A DNA stretch of 64,000 bases from Jacaranda mimosifolia (Eukaryota > Streptophyta > Magnoliopsida > Lamiales > Bignoniaceae). The stretch covers positions 9,203,001 to 9,267,000 of the forward strand of contig CM032126.1 of NCBI GenBank assembly GCA_018894105.1. Direction: 5' to 3'. The position numbers and the translations under genes are program-made. Of this stretch, positions 1 through 11,353 are shown in pieces (the first letter of the stretch is position 1; each line of letters opens with the position of its first letter). The notes under the pieces are model-generated. The model ran no database searches. It was not told the origin of the DNA and saw only the letters and a list, made by a program, of their open reading frames with translations.

Positions 1-1960
1 CTTGATTTTGTTTCCCAAAAACAACGAATTCCCTCTAGTTGGCTCATGTAGATTTGTTCATCTAACTCACGATGCAGAAAAACTATTTTCACATCCATCT
101 GCTCAAGCTCCATATCAAACAGAGCAACCATGGCAAGTAAAACTTGAATGGAAGTATGTTTTACAACTAGGGAGAACACTTCATGAAAGTCAACTCCCTC
201 TATCTGACTAAAACCCTTAGCAACCAATCGTGCCTTGTATCTAGTATCTTCAACCTCGGGAATCCCTTCCTTTTTCTTGTAGATCCATTTGCAACCTACA
301 ATCTGCTGCCCTTTGGGTAACCAACCAGCTCCTATGTGTTATTCTTGTTTAGAGACTCCATCTCTTCACTCATTGTTGCAACATATTTATCAGAATTTGG
401 CTTGAAAATTGCATCTTTGTATGAGACTGGACCATCTCCTACAATCTCCTCGGCTGAAACCAGATCTAAGTAAGCAAACCACTGTGGTGGTTTGATCTGC
501 CTCATTTCCCTATCATGAGCCAAGCGATAATTTTGTAGTAGTTCATTTTCCTACTATTAATTAGGTAATAGTGCGCTTTTACCAGCTTCTTCTACCACCT
601 TCTGTTTCCCTTTGAAACTTGTGAAGTGTCAAGTTCAAACTCCACCTTCTCCTTAACGCCATGTTGATTGCTTTTGGGCTACTTCGCTTTCTTTATCATC
701 GCAGACTCATTAAATGTCATGTCCGTGCTAATAATCATCTTGGAGCACTTGTCATCATTACATCTCAAACGATAACCTTTGACTCCATCTACATAGCTTA
801 GAAATATGCATTTCTTAGCACTTGGCTCAAGCCTCCCATCTCGGACATAAGCATAGGTTGGACACCCAAATACTCTCAGATCTGAGTAATCAGCAGGAGA
901 CCCAAACCAAACTACCATTGGTATCTTGTAGTCTAAAGCAATTGATGGTAACCTATTCACCAAATAACAAGCAGTGTTAATTGTTTCTGCCCAAAAATCC
1001 TTGGACAATCCGGCATTAAAGAGCATGCATCTAGCTCTATCCAAGATAGTCATGTCCATTCGTTCTACAACTTTATTCTGCTTTGGTGTATGTACAACTG
1101 TGCGATGCCTCACAATTCCTTCCTTATCACAGAATTCCTAAAATTCCTTATTGCAGAACTTCAATCCGTTGTCAATCCTCAAACGTTTGATCTCATTTTT
1201 TGTCTACTTCTCAATTAAGGTCTTCTATTGCTTGAAGTTGAGAAACACCTCATCTTTATGCTTTAGCATGTACACCTATACTCTCTGTGAGAAGTCATCT
1301 ATGAATGTCAACATGTACCTAGCACCTCCCTTTGAAGGAACTTGAGAAGGCCGCCAAAGATCTGAGTGAATGTAATCCAAGGTGCCCTTGGTCCTATAAA
1401 CTGCAGTGCCGAATTTCACCCTGTGTTGTTTGCAAAGCACACACTGCTTGCAGAAATCCAGCTCTCCAGTGTTCTCTCTGGTGACATCCCCTTCTCACTC
1501 ATATGCCAAAGCTGTATATACCACAATCTCGTAGTATCATTAACTGATGAAGAAACCGCCATAATACCAGAAACCATGTTTTCCTGCAATATGTAAAGGT
1601 CATTCTGCTTGTCTCCCTTCATGATAAACAATGCACCTTTAGAAACCCGTAAAACTACATCTCGAGCTCTATACTCACAACCATTCTTGTCCAGAGTACC
1701 CAGCGATATCAGATTTTTCTTCAGACCTAAAACATGACGCACATCTATTAAGGTCCTTATTATGCCATCATGCATTCTGATACAAACTGAGCCAATTCCT
1801 ATTACCCTGCAAGAAGCATCGTTTCCCATAAGTACTTTACCACCATCGTATTTTGATAAGTGGTAAACCAACCTTCTTGTGGGCACATGTGATAGGAAAG
1901 CTACTATCCAAAATCCATTTAGAGCTTAGTAAAGTTTTGACAATGTTGAGAACAAGCCCA
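1..1960 (-). pseudogene. copia pol: protease, integrase, start of reverse transcriptase
   Basis: On the minus strand, a protease with pre-integrase segment lies at about 1886-1416 (KKNLISLGTLDKNGCEY, then LWYIQLWHMSEKGM; the usual HxRxGH-like block is altered). Integrase lies at about 1113-679 (HTPKQNKVVERMDMTILDRA, FWAETINTACYLVNRLPS, then FGCPTYAYV). The IN-RT linker is at 523-332 and the start of reverse transcriptase at 211-1 (ALFDMELEQMDVKTVFLHG, with the first RT aspartate motif, then GELDEQIYM). The YVDD block and RNase H are beyond the window. Stops and frameshifts separate the blocks, so it is a relic. Confidence 0.88.
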
Positions 1961-2029
1961 CCATCAGACTCATCCTCAACAATTCCTACAATGTCATCCC
2001 ATTTCTAATCAGAAGTTTCACCTGCATCC

Positions 2030-2778
2030 TTCGCCTTTCCTCGTTCCGGACAATTCCATTTCTAGTACCCTTTTCCACTGCACCTAAAACACTTGTCACC
2101 ATTTCTAGGCTTAGTTTGGGACTTCGATCGGCCTCTACTCTTTTTCATTTCTCTTGGTCTTCCTTTCACCACCAATCCTTCCCCACTTTCACCATCATTG
2201 CTACACGGACATATTTTCTCAATTCGTTGGAATTCAATGAGGCCTTTATATCTTCCATTGAAATCGTATCTCTCCCGTACAGCAAAGTAGTAACGAAGGG
2301 CTCAAAAGATTTTAGCAGAGAACACGAGAATTAACGTTTGGTCTTCATCTTCAATTTTAACATCTATATTAGTAAGATCCAGAATAACCTTATTGAAAAA
2401 ATCAATATGCTGAGTGATAGATGTACCTTCCTTCATCCTTAATGTGTATAACCGCTGTTTCAAATACAACCAATTTGTCAGAGACTTTGTCATATAGAAA
2501 CTCTCCAGCTTTTTCCACAAATTCACTGGTGTACTTTCTACGGTAACCTCTCTCAGTACGTTATCTGCCAATGATAACACTAGAGTACCGTAAGCCTTCG
2601 CCATAAACTCGTCCTTCTCTTCGTCTGTCAGCATCTCTAGCAAGGAATCTTTGTCTTTTATCGCTCTCTGTAAACCTTGTTGACACAAGAGGGTGTGAAC
2701 CTTCATCTTCCACAGCCCAAAGTTGTTCTTCCCATCAAATTTTTCTACCTCGTACTTCATGCCTGGCATCTGATCCAA
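2030..2778 (-). pseudogene. copia gag (capsid and broken zinc knuckle)
   Basis: The minus-strand frame opens at ATG 2778, 5 bases after the primer-binding site. It reads a UBN2/copia-type gag for about 158 codons to 2302 ([18 protein letters not shown], then the [10 protein letters not shown] and LYTLRMKEG blocks), then continues in broken frames. A zinc knuckle of the CX2CX4HX4C type is recognisable at about 2043-2100 (CFRCSGKGY then stop then KWNC). Its histidine is replaced by Tyr and the next codon is a TAG stop. Gag normally forms the virus-like particle and the knuckle binds RNA, so this copy could not supply a working Gag. Confidence 0.85.
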
Positions 2779-2796
2779 CCTACTCTAATACCAATT

Positions 2797-3440
2797 TGTT
2801 GAAACTCAGGAGAATCTATTGTAAAATTATGAAATAACAGTAAAGCAATTCGATGAAATATGACAACAAGATTTAACGTGGTTTGGTAATGTGCCTAATC
2901 TATCCAGTAAAGAAAAGGATTTTATTGATCTCAAATCAAGTAACAAGTACAAACTTGAATCCCACAAATCTCATGAGAATATCTAACACCCTCGTTCTAA
3001 ACTCCTTCTTGAGAAATAACTCCAAAGCAGTCTAGAAAACCCTCATGTTATGTCTGTGATAAATTGCCCTGGAAGAAAACGCGAATATATAGCCCGAAAA
3101 CGAGTCCTGGGCCCATTGGGCTTGCGCCACGCACCCTGGCGTAGTATTCCAGTAAGGTGCGCGCTTAGGCGTGTGTTGCACCCAACAATGCCTCTATTTT
3201 CCAGTATGTTGCGCGCCTGGGCGCTGCAACCTTGTGCCCAAGCGTGCGATGCGTCCGTCTGCAGCTCGATTCCAGTAGCATACGCACCTTGGCACGCCCA
3301 TCCCACGTCCTGACGCGCGGCGTCCTGTTAGTGCGCACAAGTGTGTGCTCCTCATGCCCATTTCGACCCCTTTCTCCATTTCACTCCATTTTTCTTTCAG
3401 GTCTCGTTAATTCAACCCAAATTTCAAGACAAAATCAACA
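2797..3440 (-). repeat. 5' LTR of the minus-strand copia element
   Basis: The ends are TGTTGA and TCAACA, a 6-bp inverted repeat starting TG and ending CA, and the inner end abuts the primer-binding site. Length is 644 bp. It is far more GC-rich than its surroundings between 3100 and 3320, with repeated CCAGTA...GCGC-type blocks. A TATA-like CTATATATTC lies on the minus strand near 3088-3097. Boundaries come from the terminal inverted repeat and the primer-binding site; the partner LTR is not in the window, so they are not confirmed by a second copy. Confidence 0.8.
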
Positions 3441-3917
3441 CTTGAAATGAATAGAAAGTTCCTAATTATAAAGTGCTTGTTCACCTTCAAATTATACGCC
3501 AAAAGATTCCACAAATATTGAAAGAAAAATGGTACAATTCACCAGTTAATTCTTCACCCATTTTTCTTCAAAGCATTGATTCATCATATTCATCCAACTG
3601 AATCAATTGCAATATTTCATTCTAAAATTGAATAAGGTGAATAAAAAAAAGTAAAGGATAGCTAGTATTAGAAATATAATATCACTCATATATATTGAAA
3701 AAATACCCATAATATGCCACAATTTCGTGTAACTGAATACAAGGAGAAACAAACACCAGAGTGTTTTTTGTCTTTCTCCAAGTGGTTACATACGGTTTGC
3801 ATCGCTTACGTGCATGCTGCTCTCTACTCGTATGTATGCAAGAAAAATAGCGCTCAACATAGGTTTAACACAACCTTCTCAATCAGCAAAATGAAGCAAT
3901 CTCTCTCTTCAATCCAA
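3441..3917. other. BRX-like 3' flank / probable 3' UTR
   Basis: This is the 477 bp between the copia LTR and the BRX-like stop codon. It is AT-rich and shows no coding similarity on either strand. It probably contains the BRX-like 3' UTR on the minus strand; no convincing poly(A) signal could be singled out. Confidence 0.4.
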
Positions 3918-6900
3918 TCACAAGTACTGTTTATGTATCCTTGCTCTATTCTCCTCCCACCACACTCTAGCATGCATCTCCCCAAATTTCTCCCGGCTGA
4001 AAATTTCAGTTCAAATTCAAACTTTAGCTATTAATTTTTCATCTTCACAAATTCAACATGATCAGTTAATAAGTAGAGAGTACTACTGACCTGAATCTAA
4101 CACGTCTAAGTTCTCTTCTGCCGTCCGGCAGTGCCCTGATGGTAATATACACACCGGGCTCATCCTGTTCAACCCATTCGGTCTCCAAATCACTGGCATT
4201 GCTAATGGATATCTCTCCAGAACGATCGGCATCCCGGGAGGAGCTAGTCCTCATGGAGGCGTCCATTGAAGACGTTTCCGTTTTAGCAGCACTGATACTG
4301 GATAGCTTTGGAGTAGAGGCAACACCAAAAGAATGGATTGAGTGATGATCTAATGAATCTGATGAGTATCCCATTCCCATTCCGGTTGGTCGATATAGGG
4401 TCCGAGGCAGTGGTTCTGGACCTAGTGGTGGTGTCACAGGGCTGTCTTCAACAGATTCTATCTTCGAACTGCTATCATCTTCAGATCTAATTGGAGTTGA
4501 AGGAAGAGGGAAAGCTTGGCGGTTTAACCTTTGTACATTGTGTAGTTCCATCACCTTTTCGCAGTTCTCGGCCCACCATCTTTGAGCTTGCCATTTGTTG
4601 AACATTTCTCGGCTAATGATTTAAGACCAATATTAATCAGAATGCTTCATCAGGTTAAGACAAGTAATGCTTGGGAACTTATCAGAAGTGATATGATTCA
4701 AATATTCTTTTGAGCATCATATAATAATCATATTACAAGGAAGGATCCCATGTATGCCACTGCCAAGATATTCAAGTATGAACAAAATAAGAATTTGTTT
4801 CAATTACAACTGAAATCAGCAGAGCACATCACAGACAAAGACGAGCAGTTCATTTTCCCTTGCTTTGGTTTTCAGTAAAAGGCAGGCCAAGAACTTACAC
4901 TGGTTGATTGTCTCCCGTTGGACATTGTTTTCAAACGTAAAATACTTGTTTTTATCCTAGTAAAATCCACAATGTCAATGCTGGATATTAATTTTATTAA
5001 TTTAAATAATTAAAATTTATTAACTAATTAAATAATAATTTCTATTTCTGTGTTTTCCATATAATAAGACTCATACTAAATTTAATAATAATTTTTATTT
5101 TAAGATGATCTGATTGATGAAACATAAAGAATAAAATGGGATTGCCCACAATTATATTATTAATGTGATGGAAGGAAGGAAGGAAGGCAATTAACGGACC
5201 CACAAATTAACACAATTATATTAAAATACTATTTTACCATAACAATTCGACATTTCTAACTATTAATCCAAATATATATATATATATATATATATTTTCA
5301 TTTTCAAACCAATACTCAAAAACTAAACGACAATTGAGAATGACATTGAAAATGCAATCATTGCGAGAACAATATTTTGTGTTTTTTCAAACATAAGGAA
5401 GTGAAAACATTGATGCAAAGTTTGGTGGTCAAATCTAAAAAAATGCATGACTACAATTCTCCAACTAATCAAGGTGCAACACCTTTAATTATACTTCATG
5501 GAACTGTAGTCTATTATGGCAAGCCATTAAGTTGGACCTACACAAGATTGTTTATAAGTGCTGCACAGCATAAGGGTAATGCAAAATCAAAGATGGGGAC
5601 TCCATCCCATGTAAAAATCAGATTTCATTTGACTTTGCTTAGAGGGCATCCTACTCTCCAACAAAATAATGGGAATGCAAAAATATGCCAGGACAGCAAA
5701 TAACACATAAAATGATTAAATCTTCTCGCAGGAGCTGTGAATGGACCTATATATATGAGACTTATTCATCAAATGGAATCTTTAAAGTGAACTATGGCCC
5801 AATGACATAAATTTTACACATAAAATGTGAGGTCAGAAATACGAACAAGTTCCCAATATACGTGTATATAAATAAAAAAAATATCCATTAGAAGGAATCC
5901 TGTTCAAAGGCATGTGTTCAATATAGAAGGCATCATACGTATCAGAAAACTTCATGATGGACCATTACAAACTGTTCAAGACACAAACCCGTGATAAGTG
6001 GAACACAAGATTCTTGAGGAAACGAAGTCTTATTTAAAAAAAAAAAAAAGAAAAAAAGAAAAAAAAATCACCATATATGTTCATTATATTACAATTTTCA
6101 TCCAGAAAACAAAAAAGTAGAGCACCTTGTTTCCTGTTTTAGTTTTCGGATACCCATCTTGTCGTTACTCCAGCACAGGAGGGACAAGAGGATGTGCATC
6201 CTCAAAAACACATTAGCAAGAAACAGTTCAAAAGATGACAAATGAAAGAATAGGCGTGATCAAGATTGAAAACAAAAGGCAATATGAAATTCCCCGACAG
6301 GGCAACAACAATTAGTAAAAAGGTTTGCCAACACTATGAAAACAGGCCCGCCAAAGCGGTTTTATGAGCTATGCCTTTTTCGGACTTTTACAAAGGGGGC
6401 CATATTTCTCTTTTCTCATGGCCTTTGCATGATGATGCGAATTATTACTGTGAAACAAATATGCTCATTTTTCCATGTGAACAGGAGTTGGGCAAATGTG
6501 AAACATCCAGTTTTGTTTGTGTGCAGCACCTGATTTTTGGGACAGTTTTTATATATCATAGGAGCAAAGTAGCCTTTTTTGCATGGACTACGCTAACATT
6601 GATCAACTCAATATTTCTTTCTCGGGAATTTACACCATGAACAAGCCAATGTCTGTGATCAGCCAAATTAAGGCACTGAGGGCATAAAAATAAAGGCCAA
6701 ATTTATTAAGCAAAAAGGGTTGTTGATCCATCTAACTAAATCCACTTAAAATGGATCCCATAATTCAAATAAATTCATGCCTGTAAAAGACTTAACTAAT
6801 ATAAATATCAATTTCCACAACCAAAAAAGGCATCCAGAGAATTATTTTTCAACCGAGTATTGACTCTACATGAATGCATTCCAGCAACAGAAGCCCATTG

Positions 6901-8937
6901 TTCCTTAACTTACAAAGAGGACCTCAAATTCTATTTCATGCAACATTATTGTGGTTTTATAAATAAGCATGATGTGATACACTGTCCACTGAAAAAAAAA
7001 AAAAAAAAAAAATGAAAAGGTTCCTTTTTTTTTTTTTCCATAAGTAAACAAGATAACCACTTAATCAGAACTTTTTTTTTAAATTTTGTGACTACTGCAA
7101 ATAGAAAGCTTTCAATTTTTAAAACTACTGTATGAAAAGTGATTTGAATAATCAATAGCTGCAGTTAAGAATCCAATATAATGAGACTTGCCCCACAAAA
7201 AAAGTAAGTGTCACAAACACAATGAGGAAGTAACAAACATGTTAACTTTAGATCTTAATCATCACCAATGACTCCACCTTAATCAAATGGAATTTAGTCA
7301 TTTACTGAGAAATAATTCCTCTTCATGTGAAACAAATATGATGGATTTCAAGAGGAAAACTACGGTATACAAATTTAGAACCAATGTAAGGGGCATGGAC
7401 ACGGATATATTTACCAAAGATCTTAATTATCGATATATTTCCGTGTCTTAAAAAAATAAAAGGTGAGCATACAAAGTCTTTTCCTATAGGTCTTAAAGCA
7501 CTCTGACCAATTGATCATCCACAGCGATTAGGGCCATAGAGCAAAATTAGTCAACACCTAAGAACTCTTAATGATGACGATTTTTAACTACATTAATTAT
7601 GCCAAATCATAGACTCTCCCACTTACAATTAAATACTCCCTCCCTACCATTTTGAGGTTTCTATTGTATTAAATATTAAGTTCTAAAAGCAAAAAAATTA
7701 AAATTAAAATATATTATTATATTAAAAAGCATTATCTAATTAAAGTTTAACAATGTAAATTTAATAGTGTTATTTTGTTACTTTCATATGAAGATACTCT
7801 TCTTTTTAGTACCAACATAAGTTTGCTAGAAAATTGAATTTTGAATTTCACATTTATATTTGTGAATGTAAGGTCACTTAAGCAATTAATCACTTGGTAA
7901 TAAAGATATTCTTGAGAAAAAAAAAATTATTTTTTAAAAGTTAAAAAAAAATCAAGTAATAAAGGATATGTCATGTACCTATTTCTATTTCTTTGAAAGA
8001 AATAAACTAACATTAAAAAAAATGAGAGAAAAATGTTTCTAATTAAATATTCTTTTTCATGTGAGATTTCTACAATTCTTTTACTTAATCTAGATTAATT
8101 AGCAAATCATATAATTAGCCCTCACATTGTTGAACTACTCTTCAAAATCAAGAAACATAGGCAAACAAAATTGAATTCGCATTTAAAAATCATGCAAAAC
8201 ACAATTAAACTTTTCAACCAATCAAAACGTCACCAGAAATGCTTGAAATTACCAAAACGGTACCTGAATCTAATCCGCTTAAGATCATTCCCCCCGCCTG
8301 GCAAGGACACAAAGGTAATTAAGACACCGGCCTCCACCTGAGCCACCCACTCCTTGGGCTCACTCTCTTCCACGAACACGACCGGGTCGACCCGCCGCCC
8401 GCTCGCCGACGCCGGCGTTCCCTCTCCGCTGGAAATTCCCTTCAGCCTTGCCTCCAGCTCTCTCCTCCCCGCCGTCGAGCTCGAGTTCGAGCTAGAGCTC
8501 CCCGTCCGCCGGTACGACCATCGGAATTTGTCCGAGGCCACCGAGTCCGACTCAGAACCGCCGAAGGCCCCGTTCCTCCGCTGCTGCGCCGCTGGCTGGT
8601 TCGCACATGGCGCGCAGTGGCGGTACGCCCCCGACGCCTTCAATGCCATATCCTTGATCTACGAAAATTCCCAAACGACATTTTCAAAGTGCCCGTTTGC
8701 TAACAAATTTCGCATTTAAAAAAAAAAAAAAAATGGGAAAAGAAACAAACGAACAAAACATAAAAACAAGATGAATGGGAATCGATGATCCGATGATTGA
8801 ATGACCTGCGAGGAGAGGGTTTTAACAGCTTGTTTAGTCGGAGTGGCATTGGAGTTGAGTTTTTCTGGAGGCGGATGATCAATGGACGACGTGTCGTCGG
8901 CACTCAGTTGCTTCGAACGTGCTATGCATGTAAGCAT
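3918..8937 (-). CDS. BRXL: BREVIS RADIX-like protein, four coding exons, 375 aa
   Basis: Exons on the minus strand are 8937-8806, 8658-8264, 4612-4091 and 3996-3918. All introns are GT..AG and the 1128 coding bases sum exactly to 376 codons. BRX proteins are plant-specific membrane- and nucleus-associated regulators of root growth, phloem differentiation and cell polarity. The N-terminus [10 protein letters not shown] is the family start. It is followed by the [11 protein letters not shown] block (about residues 46-57), the [13 protein letters not shown] motif, and two BRX domains: residues about 147-203 ([18 protein letters not shown], then [14 protein letters not shown]) and about 321-375 ([18 protein letters not shown], then [20 protein letters not shown]). 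Length fits the family (about 330-390 aa). Both domains are interrupted by an intron at the same place (RF^S). The second N-terminal cysteine of the family (CIAC) is Arg here. Intron 2 is 3651 bp. Orthology to BRXL4/BRXL2/BRXL3 is inferred from neighbours, not proven. Confidence 0.96.
4613..8263 (-). other. large intron 2 of the BRX-like gene
   Basis: It is a 3651-bp AT-rich intron between the two halves of the first BRX domain. It holds a GGAA tetranucleotide run near 5170-5188, an AT dinucleotide run at about 5273-5296, A-rich tracts at 6038-6067 and 6992-7011, and a lone CTCCCTCC end near 7636 that recalls a Stowaway TIR without a partner. A plus-strand open frame of 108 codons (5377-5703) has no family resemblance and is taken as chance. 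No recognisable nested gene. Confidence 0.7.
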
Positions 8938-9520
8938 TTTCGTTTCTGCAAGTATATTTATATATAGATACAATATGTATATATCTCTATTATAAGTTAA
9001 AAAAATCCCTGCAAACATCAAAGTCAAGAAAAACCCAGATCAATTTATATATAGATAGGTAACTAACTCAGAAAATCCAGTGTAAATTCGAAGCTAAATG
9101 AGATGAGACCTTAGAATCAAAAGGAAGAGGAGATTTAGGAAAGAAGAAAAAAGCGGTGGTGGGCTGGGCTGGGTGCCGGATGGTGATCAGGCAGTTTTAA
9201 TGCCCTCCCTTAAATTGCGCCATCACAGAGATTCCTGTTCATATTTATTATGCAGTACAACAGCATGAGTCAACAATGTCCAACAAGTATGTATATATGA
9301 GTACTATTTTCTTTTTTTCTTTTTCTCCTCAAAGAAAATAGAGAACAAAGTTTTAAACTTATTGGGTCTGAAAAGAATACAGAAGTTTTTGCTCTGGTGC
9401 AGAAGATTTGTAAATTTAGAAGAAGGAAGAAGAAGAAGTGACTGGGGGGAAATGGAGTAGTTGGTGGAGAAGGAAGTTGATGACAAAAGGAGGAGGAGGA
9501 GGGTGAATTTGAAAATTGTT
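8938..9520 (-). promoter_or_regulatory. BRX-like 5' leader and proximal promoter (approximate)
   Basis: Upstream of the BRX-like ATG the minus strand shows a TGCAG acceptor-like site at 8950-8946 ending a pyrimidine/TA-rich stretch, which would fit a 5' UTR intron. Further upstream (9480-9300) is a strongly pyrimidine-rich tract typical of a plant leader, containing a 60-codon upstream frame starting at 9486. Transcription start and leader splicing cannot be fixed from sequence alone. Confidence 0.35.
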
Positions 9521-10013
9521 TGCCTTTGATAACTTTGAGGCTAGCCTTTGCTTTTGAGCTCTTCTTTTTTCTTTTTTATCTTTTTAATTTGGTTTATTTT
9601 TGTCTTTGTCTATCCTTCTTTAATTTTTAGTTCCCAAAGTTAAAATGGGAAAGTGCCACATAAATCTTGGTTGGGTTTGCATAATTTTCCTTGTCATTAC
9701 ATTGGGATCAATGAGAAATGTGCAATTTTAATCCTTTCGGATGGAGATGTAAGTTTTGACGAATTTTAAATGTATGTGTGTATGTAGTAATATTATTTTT
9801 TTAATATTTAATAATTATTTTATTGTATTTGATAATTTTTGTATAACAAAAATTCTAAAATAATATGTCAGAAACATATTAATTGTTTAAAAAATTTTAA
9901 AATATACTGCTTTAGACACGGAGCACAAAAAATATTTTCATTATGCCATATCTTGCATCAAAATAATGACAAATTAAGCCCTCAAACGTTATAGGGTGAG
10001 AATGGGCATTTTA
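9521..10013. other. intergenic, nothing recognised
   Basis: AT-rich DNA upstream of the BRX-like gene. No coding similarity, TIR or LTR boundary was seen before the MITE that starts at 10014. Confidence 0.5.
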
Positions 10014-10340
10014 GGGGCTGTTTGGTTTTATTTTCATTTCCATCATTTTTAAAATGGCGAGAATTAGTTATGTAACATGATGTGGAAATGAAAATGTATT
10101 TGGATGAAATGTTTGGAAATATAATGATTATGTTGGAAATATAATTATAATGTAGGTTGTAGGTGGAGAGAGATAGAAATAATGGAATAGAGAGAAAAGA
10201 TATATAGGTTGTTGGAAAATGTATTTTGAAAATGAAAATTGAAATTATGTTGAGTGAAAATTTTTAAAAAATGATGATTTCTATTTCTAAAATAGTGAAA
10301 ATTGTGAAAACGGGGTTTGGAAATAAAACCAAACACCCCC
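10014..10340. mobile_element. Harbinger-type MITE, copy 1 (327 bp)
   Basis: The terminal inverted repeats are GGGGCTGTTTGGTTTTATTT and, at the other end, the complement of GGGGGTGTTTGGTTTTATTT: 19 of 20 match. The flanking 3-bp target duplication is TTA (10011-10013 and 10341-10343), as expected for PIF/Harbinger elements. There is no coding capacity. A second copy of the same family lies at 32395-32724. Confidence 0.85.
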
Positions 10341-10371
10341 TTACTCAATTGGGACAATGTTGAAACATTAA

Positions 10372-10599
10372 GGGCTGGATGGGTTGTATTTTTATTTTCA
10401 TTCTCTATTTTTATCATTTTCAAATGTATTTTTATTTTATTATTATTTTGTGTGTCGAAATAAAAATGTGATTGGATAAATATTGTGAAAATTTGAAAAA
10501 AAAGTTGATTGAAAATAATATTTTAATATAATAGTATTAAATATTTTAATGTATTCTTATTTAATTAATTATGAGTTCCATTGTCTTGAGAAGATAAAA

Positions 10600-10653
<54 letters not shown>

Positions 10654-10931
10654 TAATAAGTTAGTGAATAATGATGTGATGGATAATCAATATTAAATTT
10701 TATATGGGTCCCACTATGATAGAAAAAGAAATTAGTGTTTATTAGTTAGTGGATTTTAATTATTTTTAAATTAGTAGATATTGTAGGTTCGAAAATAATG
10801 ATTTATAGGTATCAAAATGAAAATGAATGATGTTTTTATTGAAAGTGATATAAACAAACAATCGCGTTTTCTATTTTTAGAATAGTATAAAATGAAAAAA
10901 ATTGTGTTCTAGAACACAGACAATCCAGCTC
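10372..10931. mobile_element. Harbinger-type MITE of a related family (560 bp)
   Basis: The ends are GGGCTGGATGGGTTGT and the complement of GAGCTGGATTGTCTGT, flanked by TAA on both sides (10369-10371 and 10932-10934), the 3-bp duplication of PIF/Harbinger insertions. It starts only 31 bp after the previous MITE. Its centre carries a perfect (AAT)n/(ATT)n palindrome at about 10599-10653. It is non-coding and similar in layout to the element at 40280-40754. Confidence 0.7.
10599..10653. repeat. AAT/ATT trinucleotide palindrome
   Basis: Six or more AAT units run directly into about ten ATT units, so the whole stretch is self-complementary and could extrude as a long hairpin. It lies in the middle of the MITE at 10372-10931. 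Confidence 0.85.
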
Positions 10932-11018
10932 TAAAAAATTCAAATTTATTAAATTTCAATTATACATTAGTGAAATAACTAGTACTATTCAATAATAAGT
11001 GGAATTGAACCTGTATTT

Positions 11019-11212
11019 GATGCTGGGGCTGTACCTCACTGTGCGCACACAGCCTGGGGCGCTTCTTCGTTGTGCACAACCCCAGCATCAACAAAATCAG
11101 AATTGACACAAAACACATGATAAATTATTACTGATTTGGATACGCTCCCAACATCAACAAAATTGGAACTGACACAGAACACACGATAAATCGTTACTGA
11201 TTCGGATTCCTT
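11019..11212. repeat. 10-bp inverted repeat followed by 66-bp tandem duplication
   Basis: GATGCTGGGG (11019-11028) is answered by CCCCAGCATC (11080-11089); the spacer is rich in GTGCGCAC/TGTGCACA. The block beginning CCCAGCATCAACAAAAT at 11081 is repeated with about 15% change from 11147, a period of 66 bp. The region is a GC-rich island in AT-rich DNA; its family is not recognised. Confidence 0.6.
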
Positions 11213-11353
11213 AAATGTAATAGAATGTTTGAGTTGGTGGAAATTATTTATTTAATTATATATAGATGATACTTGATAGGTCCAAGTCCATATATTTAAC
11301 TGTCATAAGTACGTATTAGTCACACAGGAGAACATGCGAATGTTTAGAGTGAT

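Larger units (their letters stand above)
1..3440 (-). mobile_element. Ty1/copia retrotransposon, 5' part, Tnt1/Tork-like, decayed and cut by window start
   Basis: Read on the minus strand the order is LTR (3440-2797), primer-binding site (about 2793-2783, TGGTATTAGAG, one change from the usual copia TGGTATCAGAG complementary to initiator Met-tRNA), gag, protease, integrase and the start of reverse transcriptase, which runs off position 1. This PR-IN-RT order defines copia. The gag opening ([18 protein letters not shown]) resembles the Tnt1/Tork lineage. Frames are broken by stops and frameshifts throughout, so the copy is dead. The second LTR lies outside the window, so the target duplication cannot be checked; the bases just outside the LTR are CTTGA. 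It sits about 480 bp beyond the BRX-like stop codon, in the same orientation. Confidence 0.93.

Noticed and set aside
3043..3313. Two overlapping frames of about 87 codons on opposite strands near 3050-3313
   Set aside because: They lie inside the copia LTR, whose GC-rich repeats lack stops; not genes.
5377..5703. 108-codon plus-strand open frame in BRX-like intron 2
   Set aside because: No family resemblance, intronic, and composition like its surroundings; likely chance.
7630..7700. CTCCCTCC... stretch resembling a Stowaway MITE end
   Set aside because: No matching inverted end or TA duplication was found nearby.
8354..8719. 121-codon plus-strand frame opposite the second BRX-like exon
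   Set aside because: It is a shadow of a GC-rich exon that is clearly coding on the other strand.
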